A program made the translations under genes and the position numbers. Below, in pieces: positions 6,571 through 15,887 of a DNA stretch of 34,550 nt; position 1 is the stretch's first letter; each line of letters begins with the position of its first letter. The notes under the pieces were generated by a model. It was not told where the DNA came from. It made no database searches and worked only from the letters and a program-made list of their open reading frames with translations. The stretch lies in contig JAGWKO010000009.1 of the NCBI GenBank assembly GCA_028873295.1, positions 1 to 34,550 on the forward strand. The letters run 5' to 3'. The DNA comes from Verrucomicrobiota bacterium. GTDB lineage: Bacteria; Chlamydiota; Chlamydiia; Chlamydiales; SM23-39.

Positions 6571-8905
6571 TGACCTCCATGTTTTGTGGAGGTTTGATCG
6601 CCCATGCCTCTTTGTTCTTTTTATCATTGATAACGAGATTTGGAGTGGGGATGACCCACCCATGGCTTGCGAGGATGGACATGATCGTTCGAGCGCGGGC
6701 GGCATTCCTGATACCAAGAGAGAGGGGGCCATATTGGTAAACCATGCTCAGACCAACCTGTGTATGGTTCTCTTTCCAAAACCATTTTAGCAAAGAAGCT
6801 GCGCACACGAGGTCTGGATTGATCGAGACAAATCCATGAATGCGCAATCTCTCTGAAAGGTAGTATTGGATAAGAATGATCGCCCTTTGGATGTACTTCG
6901 CGCTAATTTCCCGTACGGCAGGATTTTCAATCAGTACCAGTGAGCCACTAAGTCGTAAAACGTGTTCGGGTGCCTTGCTAGCGAAACGGCGAATTGGATG
7001 ACGTGGGTTGCCTTCTGCCAGTTCCTCTTCGTTTTTGTTATGAAAAGCGATCCAAATCTTTTTGGCATCGTGGCTTAACGAAAGGGAAATAGGTGAAATC
7101 TCGTTCTTTGGAGAAAGGGGTGAGCTTCCCATCGCATTCGAGTCTAATAGACGATTTATCGCATCGTTGAATCGTTTAATAGCGGGATCGGTGGAGAGGT
7201 CTTCTTCGACATAGGTTCGATTTCCAGCCATAGATTGAGGAAACACGATCAGACAGCGAGGTAAGAACCCCTGTAAATCAAAGATGGGGTTACTTAGGAG
7301 TTGGCTGAGAACAACTTCTTGCATCATCAAGTGTAGAGAAAGCCTTCTCCCATAAAGGAGCATGTCACCATCGCCCGCCCTCATCCGCGAAATTTCTTTG
7401 CCATCCCAAAGAGACGACAACCCAGCCAGTGTTTTTAATAGGTTATCGCGATCCATGGCATGCCCTCCAAAGAATCTTCCACCCTCATCGCTAAATAGAC
7501 CGATACTGGGTTGACCATCCGCAGAGAAGTATTTGACGATACCCTCGTAGGTGGGTTCTTCAGCAAGAACTAAGGGACGCAGGGGAGGTAAAGGGAGTGG
7601 TTCGGAAAAAGTCGAAGCCGAAGAAGGATTTTTGATCCATTCTTTCTTCCTCGCTTCCCAGGCTTCCTTTTCAATCTGGAATTTTGGATATTCTGTTCGA
7701 TAGCAATCAGCTAACATTTTCTGCCAGGAGAATATCGCCTTTAAAGCTACTTTGTCCGTTGCGCTCTTTCGATCACCCGACTCTGCGACAGTGAGGTAGA
7801 ACTCTGAAAGAGGAATCTCTCGACCGTCGATAATAATATTTGCATGAGTCTGAGTTGCTAGTGAGGTTGCCGCAAGAACGCTTTGGGCACATATGCTGTC
7901 TGGCGCCTTGATGACTCTATGCATGGCTTGTGCAGCAGGTCCAAGAATAGGACCAAGTGCATCCATAGGAAAAGGTTGGGCTGCTTCAATTTGGCGATAG
8001 AGGGGAATGGGGTCCATTGAACAATGGATATCTACTTCTAGAAAAGAGGCCAGATCATAAATGGTTTTCAGTTCGCAATGCTTATGGAAACACTTGAATC
8101 CATGAGTTGAATAGCCATTTGTATTTGGTTCGTAATATTTTGTGCCTGTGTCTTGCTGAGAATGAAGCTTTCCCCACGGGCATTGGATGCTCCAACATCC
8201 CTGCGGATGTGATTGTTTTTGAATCAGCATTCCTCGATGTTCGAGCGCTTCAAGAACAGGATTGTTGATTACCGATTTATGTGAGGAAATAGGCGGTATT
8301 GGTTGGGAAGAAATAGTGATTTCAAAGGCATCCAGAAATTGTCGTGCAGAGAAGGGTTGTTCTCCGCTTTCTTTGATGATTTTGGTGAGAAAGGAATCTT
8401 GTTTTTGGTGGAGGAAGCCTGGAAGGCGCATAACGCGCGGTAAATCATGAACTTTGGGATCGGCTTGGTAGCGAGTGATTAACTGTTTTTGGATCAAAGA
8501 AAAATGTTCTCGATTGATTCCCTCGACGATCCAGTATGCATGATAACGGTCAGGGCTCGATTCGATGATGATATGCGGAGATAAGGGTGCACTTAAAATT
8601 GGCCCCAATGGGCTACCATCGAGATCGACGAAAAGAGCCCTCACTCCAACGATGTTTTCTGTTTTCCGTCCTTTCCCATCTGTTTGATTGATTGTGACGA
8701 AAATGCCAGCCCCCTGTTCTTGAAGTTGCATAAACTGATCCACGAATTGATCGAACGTCCCGCAGAGTACTTGTGGTATTACTGACGATCCAGATTTTTT
8801 CCGATCGTCAAAGATTTGGAAGGCAAAAATAGATTCTTCATCTTGTGAAAGATGGCTTAAGAATCTTTTTGCCATTGTGATATCTTGTGAGGTATAATGA
8901 TTCAT
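6566..8905 (-). CDS. RepB-type primase domain plus DUF3987 protein
   Basis: The 779-residue protein has two parts. The N-terminal part (about 1-200) resembles the RepB/archaeo-eukaryotic primase family: FVDLDG at residues 92-97 supplies the D-x-D metal site, DRYHAYW at 119-125 and DLPRVMRLPGF follow. The C-terminal part (about 290-770) resembles DUF3987, a replication-linked P-loop-like domain, with ESGDRKS as a degenerate Walker A and LFSDEGG as Walker B. Such proteins are common in phage satellites, plasmids and prophages and probably prime or help unwind the element's own DNA. AGGA precedes the ATG. It lies between an excisionase-like gene and the GCTAA repeat array, which supports a replication role. 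Confidence 0.82.
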   Translation of the reverse strand: MNHYTSQDITMAKRFLSHLSQDEESIFAFQIFDDRKKSGSSVIPQVLCGTFDQFVDQFMQLQEQGAGIFVTINQTDGKGRKTENIVGVRALFVDLDGSPLGPILSAPLSPHIIIESSPDRYHAYWIVEGINREHFSLIQKQLITRYQADPKVHDLPRVMRLPGFLHQKQDSFLTKIIKESGEQPFSARQFLDAFEITISSQPIPPISSHKSVINNPVLEALEHRGMLIQKQSHPQGCWSIQCPWGKLHSQQDTGTKYYEPNTNGYSTHGFKCFHKHCELKTIYDLASFLEVDIHCSMDPIPLYRQIEAAQPFPMDALGPILGPAAQAMHRVIKAPDSICAQSVLAATSLATQTHANIIIDGREIPLSEFYLTVAESGDRKSATDKVALKAIFSWQKMLADCYRTEYPKFQIEKEAWEARKKEWIKNPSSASTFSEPLPLPPLRPLVLAEEPTYEGIVKYFSADGQPSIGLFSDEGGRFFGGHAMDRDNLLKTLAGLSSLWDGKEISRMRAGDGDMLLYGRRLSLHLMMQEVVLSQLLSNPIFDLQGFLPRCLIVFPQSMAGNRTYVEEDLSTDPAIKRFNDAINRLLDSNAMGSSPLSPKNEISPISLSLSHDAKKIWIAFHNKNEEELAEGNPRHPIRRFASKAPEHVLRLSGSLVLIENPAVREISAKYIQRAIILIQYYLSERLRIHGFVSINPDLVCAASLLKWFWKENHTQVGLSMVYQYGPLSLGIRNAARARTIMSILASHGWVIPTPNLVINDKKNKEAWAIKPPQNMEVS

Positions 8906-8967
8906 AGCTGTTCCTGTATGTTAGAGCCGTTGAGTTTGCCAACCGACGGCTTGTTTATTTTTAATAT

Positions 8968-9168
8968 TCATCTTCTTGCCTGTTTCTCGAGCCAAGCGAT
9001 GAAGAGGTCCCTGCGGATCAGTACTTTTTTTGCCCCAACCCGACGAAGTGCTGTCGCAAGCCCGTTTTTATGGGCGTGAAGTATGTAGTACCTGAGCATC
9101 GGTACCGTAAAACAAAAAGTGGGGTCTGAAGCGATCTGCTTCACTGTGCAATATGTTTGATCAGTCAT
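8968..9168 (-). CDS. Excisionase-like helix-turn-helix protein
   Basis: The 66-residue protein (LRYYILHAHKNGLATALRRVGAKKVLIRRDLFIAWLE) matches the small winged-helix proteins found beside integrases in many bacterial elements, whose usual pattern is a tryptophan- or tyrosine-rich helix, NGL-x-x-A-x-R-R-x-G and a beta wing ending in F-x-x-W-L/I. They act as excisionases or as transcription activators. The start has AGGAG at 8 nt. A small inverted repeat (AAGCC/GGCTT, near 9190-9205) lies in its leader. The 153 bases between this gene and the 478-aa gene hold no other gene that I see. Confidence 0.75.
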   Translation of the reverse strand: MTDQTYCTVKQIASDPTFCFTVPMLRYYILHAHKNGLATALRRVGAKKVLIRRDLFIAWLEKQARR

Positions 9169-9321
9169 GATTTGTTCTCCTGAGGTTAGAAGCCTAATTC
9201 GGCTTTGTTAATAAACCCCATTATCAGGCAACACAAATCCAGCCGATACGCAGTAAAAAACGGGTGATCGGAAAATTTGGAAGCGGAATTGATCTAAATG
9301 ACTAAATTAGAATCTTATGTG

Positions 9322-10758
9322 TTAAGATTTTGGTGGAAGATTAGAGGATTTCTCAACGAGCTGACGCTTGAGTTCTTGATGCGAGATGGGGTCATGATAG
9401 ATTGGAAGAGGATTTTTCCGCTGCTCCCGCAGATGTTTTGGAAGCATTCTTACATTCTTATGAGGGTGAGGGAAGAGAAGGAATGCTTCGGGTAAAGCAG
9501 GAATAGTCCCTGGAGGAAGGATTTTTTCAGAGGCTCGCCTGAATCGATCTGCGAGATTGTCTGCATCCAGATTAGGAAACAGGTTTTGTGGCTTTTTCAA
9601 AGGCTGATCTCCGATGTATTCCTTCAGTAAAATAGCTACTCCTTCGGAGTGTTCTATTTCTTCGTCATCTATCAGGAACCTATTTTCAATAACATTCGCT
9701 GTTGTCAATTCTAAAAGCCGTTTGATGGAATAGGAGCGAGTGCCGTTTTGCGAAATATAGGCCATGACCCAAAGTAGCAGAACGATTTCTCCTTCGATCT
9801 CGCGGCCGAAGATGTCTGCAAGAAATTCATCGGCAAAATGAAGGATAAACTTTCCAAATGTGATTCGATCGATTGCATGGCCCGATTTCCATCGAGAAGT
9901 AGATGAGTGTTGTTTAGGTTGTTCAATTGAGAGAAGTTCTTGTAGGAGAGCTTCTTGCTTGTCCATACTCCATGCGACTCCCGAAAAAATCAGTCTTCGG
10001 AGCTTGATTTTCCATAGTCTCTGAAAGTCCATGAAATGTCGCTTCTTGCCAGCAGTAATCGAATGGGATACTTGGGTGTAGGCTTCAGCAACTGAGGTAT
10101 TTTCTTTAGGAGCAAACTCTAGTGTTTCTAGTGTTCTACTCCTCATCTTTGAATCCTGCTTGAGATATTCCTTTATCGTTTGCAGGAAGAGCTTGTGTGA
10201 TCCTTGGTGGAGATTTCGTATTACTGGTTCTCGTTCTTTCCCATATTCATGAACAGCGCATAATTGATTGGTCAAGGTATTGGCTTTATTGTCTTTTTCA
10301 TACCAGTCTATCCATTCGGGCATCTCAGCTTTGGAGGCACAGTAGAGCAGCGCTTCTAACTTTCCTTCTTCGAGCTTTCTAAGATTCTCCTCTGGAAGGA
10401 CAATTTTAACGCCCCAAGGAATATGCCAAATCACATTTGAAACTCCTGGCGGAAAGAAGCAGACTCGAGAACGTGGATAAAACGCAGGGGTTAAAACCAT
10501 GCCAATGAAGGGAGCTGATTTGGCTGCCTCGCGCATCTTTTCATTCGGAGAAAAAATGCTCAATGCATATAAGTGAGTACGCATCATTGTTGCCAGTGCT
10601 TTTTCCGTTATGAGTGGCCTGCCAAGGATGAGATGCGTTTCATAGAAGTGGAATTGAAGAACATTGGATACTTTTGTCACTTTTAGGTGAAAGTCATCTA
10701 AAGCATCTAAGAGGGATTTGATCCCTCTTGCAAGTTTTTGGTGTTTAGTGAGAGCCAT
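9322..10758 (-). CDS. Unrecognised 478-aa protein of the integrated element
   Basis: The frame opens with three ATGs in a row overlapping the end of the integrase gene. AGGAG lies 6 nt before the third ATG (10758), so that one is chosen. The product has no signal peptide and no membrane helix. It is rich in charged residues, with a predicted alpha/beta first half (WHIPWGVKIVLPEENLRKLEEG, PEWIDWYEKD) and a helical second half (LADIFGREIEGEIVLLLWVMAYIS, SVKRLLELTT-like). I see no nuclease, helicase or HTH motif. Translational coupling to the integrase suggests a role in integration control, replication or defence of the element, but this is a guess. Confidence 0.75.
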   Translation of the reverse strand: MALTKHQKLARGIKSLLDALDDFHLKVTKVSNVLQFHFYETHLILGRPLITEKALATMMRTHLYALSIFSPNEKMREAAKSAPFIGMVLTPAFYPRSRVCFFPPGVSNVIWHIPWGVKIVLPEENLRKLEEGKLEALLYCASKAEMPEWIDWYEKDNKANTLTNQLCAVHEYGKEREPVIRNLHQGSHKLFLQTIKEYLKQDSKMRSRTLETLEFAPKENTSVAEAYTQVSHSITAGKKRHFMDFQRLWKIKLRRLIFSGVAWSMDKQEALLQELLSIEQPKQHSSTSRWKSGHAIDRITFGKFILHFADEFLADIFGREIEGEIVLLLWVMAYISQNGTRSYSIKRLLELTTANVIENRFLIDDEEIEHSEGVAILLKEYIGDQPLKKPQNLFPNLDADNLADRFRRASEKILPPGTIPALPEAFLLFPHPHKNVRMLPKHLREQRKNPLPIYHDPISHQELKRQLVEKSSNLPPKS

Positions 10759-11866
10759 CATCATCTCCTGAGTCTGAATTAGTCGCGATGATTGCGCTCA
10801 AATTAGTTGTGCTGACCAATTTTTCATACACCTTTGTCGTCAATTGCTGTACGCTGGCCGCATCTGGATGACAATATCTAAGTAATTGAGACAGAGTGCG
10901 ATGTCCTGTGGCGGCGGACAATTGTATGTTAGAACTTCCTGATACGGAAGCTGTTGTCGCGAAACAATGTCTCAAATCATGCACGCGGAAGTCCTCAATT
11001 TTTCCGTCTTTTAAAGCTTTTTCCCAGGGCTTGCGCAGAGTTAGTTGGCCGAAGCGAGTTTTGCTGGCAAAAACCAAGAGTTTTTCTGGATTTCTTTTAG
11101 AGAATAGCTCTTTGAGCATCTCCAACACATCTCCGACTATGGCCAATACGCGAGGACGTCCGTTTTTGGTGCTTTTGAGATGAATCATGCCATTTTCAAG
11201 GTCCACTGAATTCCACTGCAGGCCAAGGAGCTCGCCGCTTCTTGCTCCTGTTGTCAGTGCCAAGATCACAAAAGGGAGGAGCAGCTTGTTGGAGCTTTTT
11301 GCACATGCCGCCAGCAAACGAGAGCACTCATCAGGAGAAAGAGTTCGGTTTCTACCTTCTGCTTCCTTAAGCTTTTTAACGCGGGACATGGGATTTGATG
11401 AAATCCATTCGCATTCTTTCACTCCATGGCTTAGGACAGCTGAAAGAGAAGCAAGGTAGCGGTTGACAGTAGCCTCAGTGCGTTTTTTGCCTTTTGGTAG
11501 AACCTCATCCAGGAGCTCTCTTCGATGTTTTGAGATCAAGTCTGAAGAAACATGTTTGAGAGTGAATTTCCCCAGTTTCAGTTTCCACCAGTTGAGGTGG
11601 CGGAGAACATCTTCTGCGCTTTTGATAGAGGGAAGAATATCTTGAATATAGCGGTCGATGAGTTCAGCTAAAGTGTGCTTTTGCCTGGACTTTTCAGGGA
11701 AGTATAGACCTTGTCTTCGCTTTGCCTCTTCTTGAATTGCCCAGTCTTTAGCTTCCTGATTTGTTGGAAAAGTTTTATATTGGATTGGAAGCCCGTCGTC
11801 AGGACGGATCATGACGCGGTAGCTGGTAGCACCGTTTTTCTTTTTTCTTTTTTGTATTGTTGCCAT
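10745..11866 (-). CDS. Tyrosine recombinase / phage integrase
   Basis: The 373-residue protein has the standard order: an N-terminal arm-binding segment (1-60), a SAM-like core-binding domain (about 65-170) and a catalytic domain (about 175-350). Catalytic residues visible are the Arg of TGARSGELL, Lys of STKNGRPR, the HDLRH box, the GH of TGHRTLSQLL and the Tyr of RYCHP. GGAG at 8 nt supports the ATG at 11866. It transcribes away from the tRNA gene that begins 165 bases upstream, the usual position for an integrase that inserts into the 3' end of a tRNA. It should insert and, with the small HTH protein, excise the element. Confidence 0.93.
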   Translation of the reverse strand: MATIQKRKKKNGATSYRVMIRPDDGLPIQYKTFPTNQEAKDWAIQEEAKRRQGLYFPEKSRQKHTLAELIDRYIQDILPSIKSAEDVLRHLNWWKLKLGKFTLKHVSSDLISKHRRELLDEVLPKGKKRTEATVNRYLASLSAVLSHGVKECEWISSNPMSRVKKLKEAEGRNRTLSPDECSRLLAACAKSSNKLLLPFVILALTTGARSGELLGLQWNSVDLENGMIHLKSTKNGRPRVLAIVGDVLEMLKELFSKRNPEKLLVFASKTRFGQLTLRKPWEKALKDGKIEDFRVHDLRHCFATTASVSGSSNIQLSAATGHRTLSQLLRYCHPDAASVQQLTTKVYEKLVSTTNLSAIIATNSDSGDDDGSH

Positions 11867-11918
11867 CTGTTCATCTCCATTTGTGGTTTACGTGAACAGA
11901 CAGTTCTGATGGGACGAG

Positions 11919-11990
11919 CTGACACGCATAAGATGTCAGCGTGCCGTATAAGTGCCATAAGGTACAATGTTAAGTGAAAAATTCACTTAA
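11919..11990. promoter_or_regulatory. Inverted repeats between integrase and tRNA (possible recombination arm sites)
   Basis: Three structures sit in the 164-base gap: CTGACA (11919-11924) with TGTCAG (11934-11939); a direct repeat of GTGCC about 10 bases apart (11942 and 11952 region); and a perfect 9-bp inverted repeat TTAAGTGAA/TTCACTTAA with 3-base centre (11970-11990). Their place between int and the tRNA suggests binding sites for integrase, excisionase or an int repressor. No gene is seen here. Confidence 0.45.
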
Positions 11991-12030
11991 ATTTCATCTT
12001 AACTTATTGCAGCACAGGCACTTAAAAATG

Positions 12031-12103
12031 TGGGGCAACCTGGACTTGAACCAGGGACCGACGGGTTATGAGTCCGCTGCTCTAACCGCTGAGCTATTGC
12101 CCC
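12031..12103 (-). tRNA. tRNA with CAU anticodon, probably tRNA-Ile2 (lysidine type), else tRNA-Met
   Basis: The 73-base sequence folds as a cloverleaf: acceptor GGGGCAA/TTGCCCC, D stem GCTC/GAGC, T stem CCTGG/CCAGG, discriminator A, no encoded CCA. The anticodon is CAT in CTCATAA. The D-loop (AGCGGTTA) and T-arm resemble bacterial tRNA-Ile2, in which C34 is changed to lysidine; elongator Met is the alternative. In the anticodon stem one pair is A-C (positions 31-39) and the outermost is G-U. The tRNA is the likely attachment site of the element to its left. Confidence 0.9.
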
Positions 12104-12213
12104 TTACCCTAATAATTTTAGGTGATATGAAACGTTTTTGGAAAGAGGATCCGAATCCAAAGAGAGAATACACTATAGTGCAAATGTAAGGGAAGCAGTT
12201 ATGATACTCTCGC

Positions 12214-13431
12214 ATGGAAAGTCTGGCTGTACGACATAGCAAAATGGGGAGGGCGCTTTTTTGGACAAGCTGCTTAAGCGAACCTCTTTTTATCCTCTAC
12301 GGCCTTGTTGCCTTTATCCTCTACAAAGACCTCGGAGCAACTCCCTTCCAAATCGCGCTTTTGACCTGCTGCAAACCCCTCGTAACCATCCTTTCTTTCT
12401 ACTGGAGCTCCTGTGTCACTAGCACATTGAAAAAAAATGTTGTCCTGGCGGGGCTCTTGATGCGACTCCCCTTTCTCCTCTGTCCATGGATCGACACGCC
12501 CTGGTTTCTCATCGGCGCTGCTGTCAACTATATGTTTTTCTTCCGGGCCGCCATCCCCGGATGGATGGAAATGGTACGCAAAAATGTTCGTCAGGAGAGC
12601 CGGGGCAAGCTCTTTTCCTGGAGCTCGGCTCTTGGCTATCTGGAAGGAACAGTATTAACCATCGCTTTGGGAGGAGTACTCGATCGCGATCCTTCGCTCT
12701 GGAAACTCCTCTTCTTTGCATCTGCTCTCCTCGGCCTGATTGTAGTTGCAATCCAGTCGCGCATTCCTGTCGACGAAGAACCCCCACCACAAAAAAGAGC
12801 CCTCTCTCTGAAAGAGTTGCTGATCCGCCCATGGAGAGACAGCTTACGCTTATTGCAGAACCGCCCGGACTTTGCCCGCTACCAGTGGGGATTTATGATC
12901 TATGGTTTCGGTATCATGTTCATTCAGCCCGCACTCCCCCTCCTCGTCGTCGACCACCTCGGACTCTCCTATACGGCGCTTACGGTAGGCATCTCCCTTG
13001 CAAAAGGAATGGGATTTGCCCTCTCCTCTCCTCTTTGGTCCAAAGGACTGGAGCGCTTCCATTTCTTTAAACTCTCAAGCCTAGTTTTCTTCATTGTCGG
13101 AATGTTCCCCATCTTTCTCGCCGGTTCGCTCTGGGGGATCAGCTGGTTCTATCTGGCCTATTTCCTCTACGGTATCGGCCAGGGAGGCAGCCACCTGATC
13201 ACTCACATGGCAGGACCACATTTCGCAGCGCAGGAAGAGAGCTCTCGCTACACGGGGGTTACCATTGCCTTGGGAGGCGTTCGAGGCGCTATTGCCCCTC
13301 CTTTGGGCAGTGTCTGCGCCCTTTTTCTCGGCCCCATCGCAGCTCTTCTCGTCGGAGGAAGCTTCTGTTTTTCCAGCGCCCTCTTCCTACTGAGAAAAAG
13401 GAAAAGGGCTAGTCTTTTTACGTCTCGTTAA
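12214..13431 (+). CDS. MFS transporter
   Basis: This 405-residue protein has about 12 membrane helices in two six-helix halves, with a charged central loop around residues 190-210 (PVDEEPPPQKRALSLKELL) as in the major facilitator superfamily, and helix-boundary features such as YKDLGATPFQIALL in the first half. Substrate is not evident. The first ATG lacks a ribosome site; a start at MGRALFW (12244) would also serve. It lies directly beyond the tRNA, so it marks the chromosomal side of the integration site, and it is followed after 14 bases by the DUF1207 gene, so the two may share a transcript. Confidence 0.82.
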   Translation: MESLAVRHSKMGRALFWTSCLSEPLFILYGLVAFILYKDLGATPFQIALLTCCKPLVTILSFYWSSCVTSTLKKNVVLAGLLMRLPFLLCPWIDTPWFLIGAAVNYMFFFRAAIPGWMEMVRKNVRQESRGKLFSWSSALGYLEGTVLTIALGGVLDRDPSLWKLLFFASALLGLIVVAIQSRIPVDEEPPPQKRALSLKELLIRPWRDSLRLLQNRPDFARYQWGFMIYGFGIMFIQPALPLLVVDHLGLSYTALTVGISLAKGMGFALSSPLWSKGLERFHFFKLSSLVFFIVGMFPIFLAGSLWGISWFYLAYFLYGIGQGGSHLITHMAGPHFAAQEESSRYTGVTIALGGVRGAIAPPLGSVCALFLGPIAALLVGGSFCFSSALFLLRKRKRASLFTSR

Positions 13432-13445
13432 GTATACACCAAAAA

Positions 13446-14654
13446 ATGAGATCTATTGATAAGCGACGGGAGAGTTCTGCTCGCCCACTTTTTCATCCTC
13501 TCTTCTACTGCACCCTCTTCTCTTTAACCTTCGCGCAAAATACTGCCACAGCCTCTACCGTCACAAGAAGCGATGCGTTCCCCGCCGAAGTTGAAAACGC
13601 ACCAGATGCCTACTTCGAAGGCTATATCCAGGCACTTGTCGACATGCACTATGCAGAATACCATGTCATCGTCATCGCCCAAAGCAAGAAGATTTGGCTC
13701 TCAAACCTCCCCAAAAACGAACTGCTTGCCAAAAGTATCGTGCAGTTCGTCAAAGATGTGCCAGGAGTAAGAGAAGTCATCGTCCTTGATCATATCCCGG
13801 AAGAAACAGAAGAATTGCGCGTAGAATATGTAGAGAGACCTCGAGTCGAGGGAATCTGGTTCCCACAAATGACAGAACTCTTTCAACCCCTCGTAGGTTC
13901 CCCAAGAGTGATCTCCTATACACTCGGCTTCCGCACGGGAGACCACATATGCGGCAATTTCTGCGCCGACATCTCCCTCGGCGATGACTTCCCCATCTAC
14001 CGTTGGCTCGATGTCCTCTGGCATGGAGATCTGCAGCTCGGCATCGAAGGCGGCATCTTCTCCGTTTTCAACCTGCACCCAAGCCCGGATATCGTGGTGG
14101 GAGCAGAAGGCACAGAGCTCGTCAATACCGATTTTTACGGAGCCATCCCCTTAAGCTACGCCAAAAATAAATGGTCCGCCCGCGTGCGTATTTTCCACTG
14201 GTCCGGCCACCTCGGCGATGAATACATGATCAACCACCCCAATGTAAAACGGCTCAACCCAAGCAACGAAATCATCGACTTCTTCGTCTCCTATCAGTAC
14301 AACGAAGCGCTGCGCTTCTACGTCGGCCCCGCTGTCATCGTACACAGCGACCCTACCTTCCCCTGGAAGCCCCTCTACATCGACTATGGGACAGAAATCC
14401 GCTTCCTGGGAACAAAGTTTTTAAAGCAAAGAGTTTATGGAACACTCTTCATGACCTTTCATTTCCAAAACATGCAAGAGCTGGACTGGAATTTTGATGG
14501 CACTTACCGCGCCGGATATGAATTCAGCAAACTCCAAGGCATCGGCCGCAAGTTTCGCTGCTACATCGAATACCACCGCGGCTACAGCTATGAGGGGCAA
14601 TTCTCCAAGAAAAGAGACCACTATATGCAGTACAATATTAACTATGGGTTCTAA
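13446..14654 (+). CDS. Exported BON-like plus DUF1207 envelope protein
   Basis: The 402-residue product has a basic N-terminus and a hydrophobic stretch (about 15-32, LFHPLFYCTLFSLTFA) that looks like a signal peptide, with cleavage probable after the Ala-rich region near residue 37. Residues about 58-112 (IQALVDMHYAEYHVIVIAQSKKIWLSNLP to VPGVREVIVL) resemble a BON domain, a small lipid-associated fold. Residues about 135-402 match DUF1207, with aromatic alternating strands (IWFPQMTELFQPL, GIEGGIFSVFNL, YMQYNINYGF) and a terminal Phe typical of outer-membrane beta barrels. It is probably an envelope protein. DUF1207 is known from chlamydiae and other bacteria with no assigned function. Confidence 0.75.
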   Translation: MRSIDKRRESSARPLFHPLFYCTLFSLTFAQNTATASTVTRSDAFPAEVENAPDAYFEGYIQALVDMHYAEYHVIVIAQSKKIWLSNLPKNELLAKSIVQFVKDVPGVREVIVLDHIPEETEELRVEYVERPRVEGIWFPQMTELFQPLVGSPRVISYTLGFRTGDHICGNFCADISLGDDFPIYRWLDVLWHGDLQLGIEGGIFSVFNLHPSPDIVVGAEGTELVNTDFYGAIPLSYAKNKWSARVRIFHWSGHLGDEYMINHPNVKRLNPSNEIIDFFVSYQYNEALRFYVGPAVIVHSDPTFPWKPLYIDYGTEIRFLGTKFLKQRVYGTLFMTFHFQNMQELDWNFDGTYRAGYEFSKLQGIGRKFRCYIEYHRGYSYEGQFSKKRDHYMQYNINYGF

Positions 14655-14677
14655 AAAATAGAGCGACGCTTTATACT
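14649..14677 (+). promoter_or_regulatory. Possible promoter of the SRP RNA
   Basis: TATACT (14672-14677) matches the -10 consensus at five of six positions and lies 7-9 bases before the RNA 5' end. The -35 candidate TTCTAA is weak, at 17 bp spacing. Confidence 0.45.
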
Positions 14678-14685
14678 CTAAGATT

Positions 14686-14782
14686 CACCGGGGAATCTGC
14701 AGAGCGTACACTCTGAACCAGGTCAGGGCCGGAAGGCAGCAGCCTTAAGGAATCTGGCGCCGCTGTAGGCCATTCTCCGGTG
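14686..14782 (+). ncRNA. ffs: Signal recognition particle 4.5S RNA
   Basis: The 97-base RNA begins CACCGGGGAATC and closes with CATTCTCCGGTG, forming the basal helix. The apical part carries CAGGTCAGGGCCGGAAGGCAG with a GGAA tetraloop and the asymmetric AGCAGC side, the conserved Ffh-binding domain IV of bacterial SRP RNA. It lacks the Alu domain, as in the short 4.5S type. It works with Ffh and FtsY in co-translational targeting to the inner membrane. A run of eight T directly follows. Confidence 0.92.
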
Positions 14783-14789
14783 TTTTTTT

Positions 14790-14790
<1 letters not shown>
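14771..14790 (+). terminator. Terminator of the SRP RNA, abutting the trpS stop
   Basis: The closing helix of the SRP RNA is followed by T8 (14783-14790). The last T is the reverse complement of the final base of the trpS stop codon, so the converging genes meet without a gap. Confidence 0.75.
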
Positions 14791-15866
<1,076 letters not shown>

Positions 15867-15887
15867 TTATGGGAAACCCTTTGTCGT

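Larger units (their letters stand above)
5688..12030. mobile_element. Integrated element beside a tRNA gene (boundaries approximate)
   Basis: The segment holds, all on the minus strand, a tyrosine integrase abutting the 3' side of a tRNA gene, an unknown 478-aa protein, an excisionase-like protein, a primase/DUF3987 protein, a repeat array and small phage-type genes. That is the toolkit of a replicating integrated element such as a phage satellite or integrated plasmid, with no capsid, terminase or conjugation genes seen. The right end is set by the tRNA; the left end is uncertain because I found no second copy of the tRNA 3' end in the window. The YhcG gene at 4464-5552 may also belong to it. 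Confidence 0.65.

Noticed and set aside
4-12000. A second copy of the tRNA 3' end as the left att site
   Set aside because: I looked for the GGTTGCCC-type end in both orientations and found no convincing copy; it may be outside the window.
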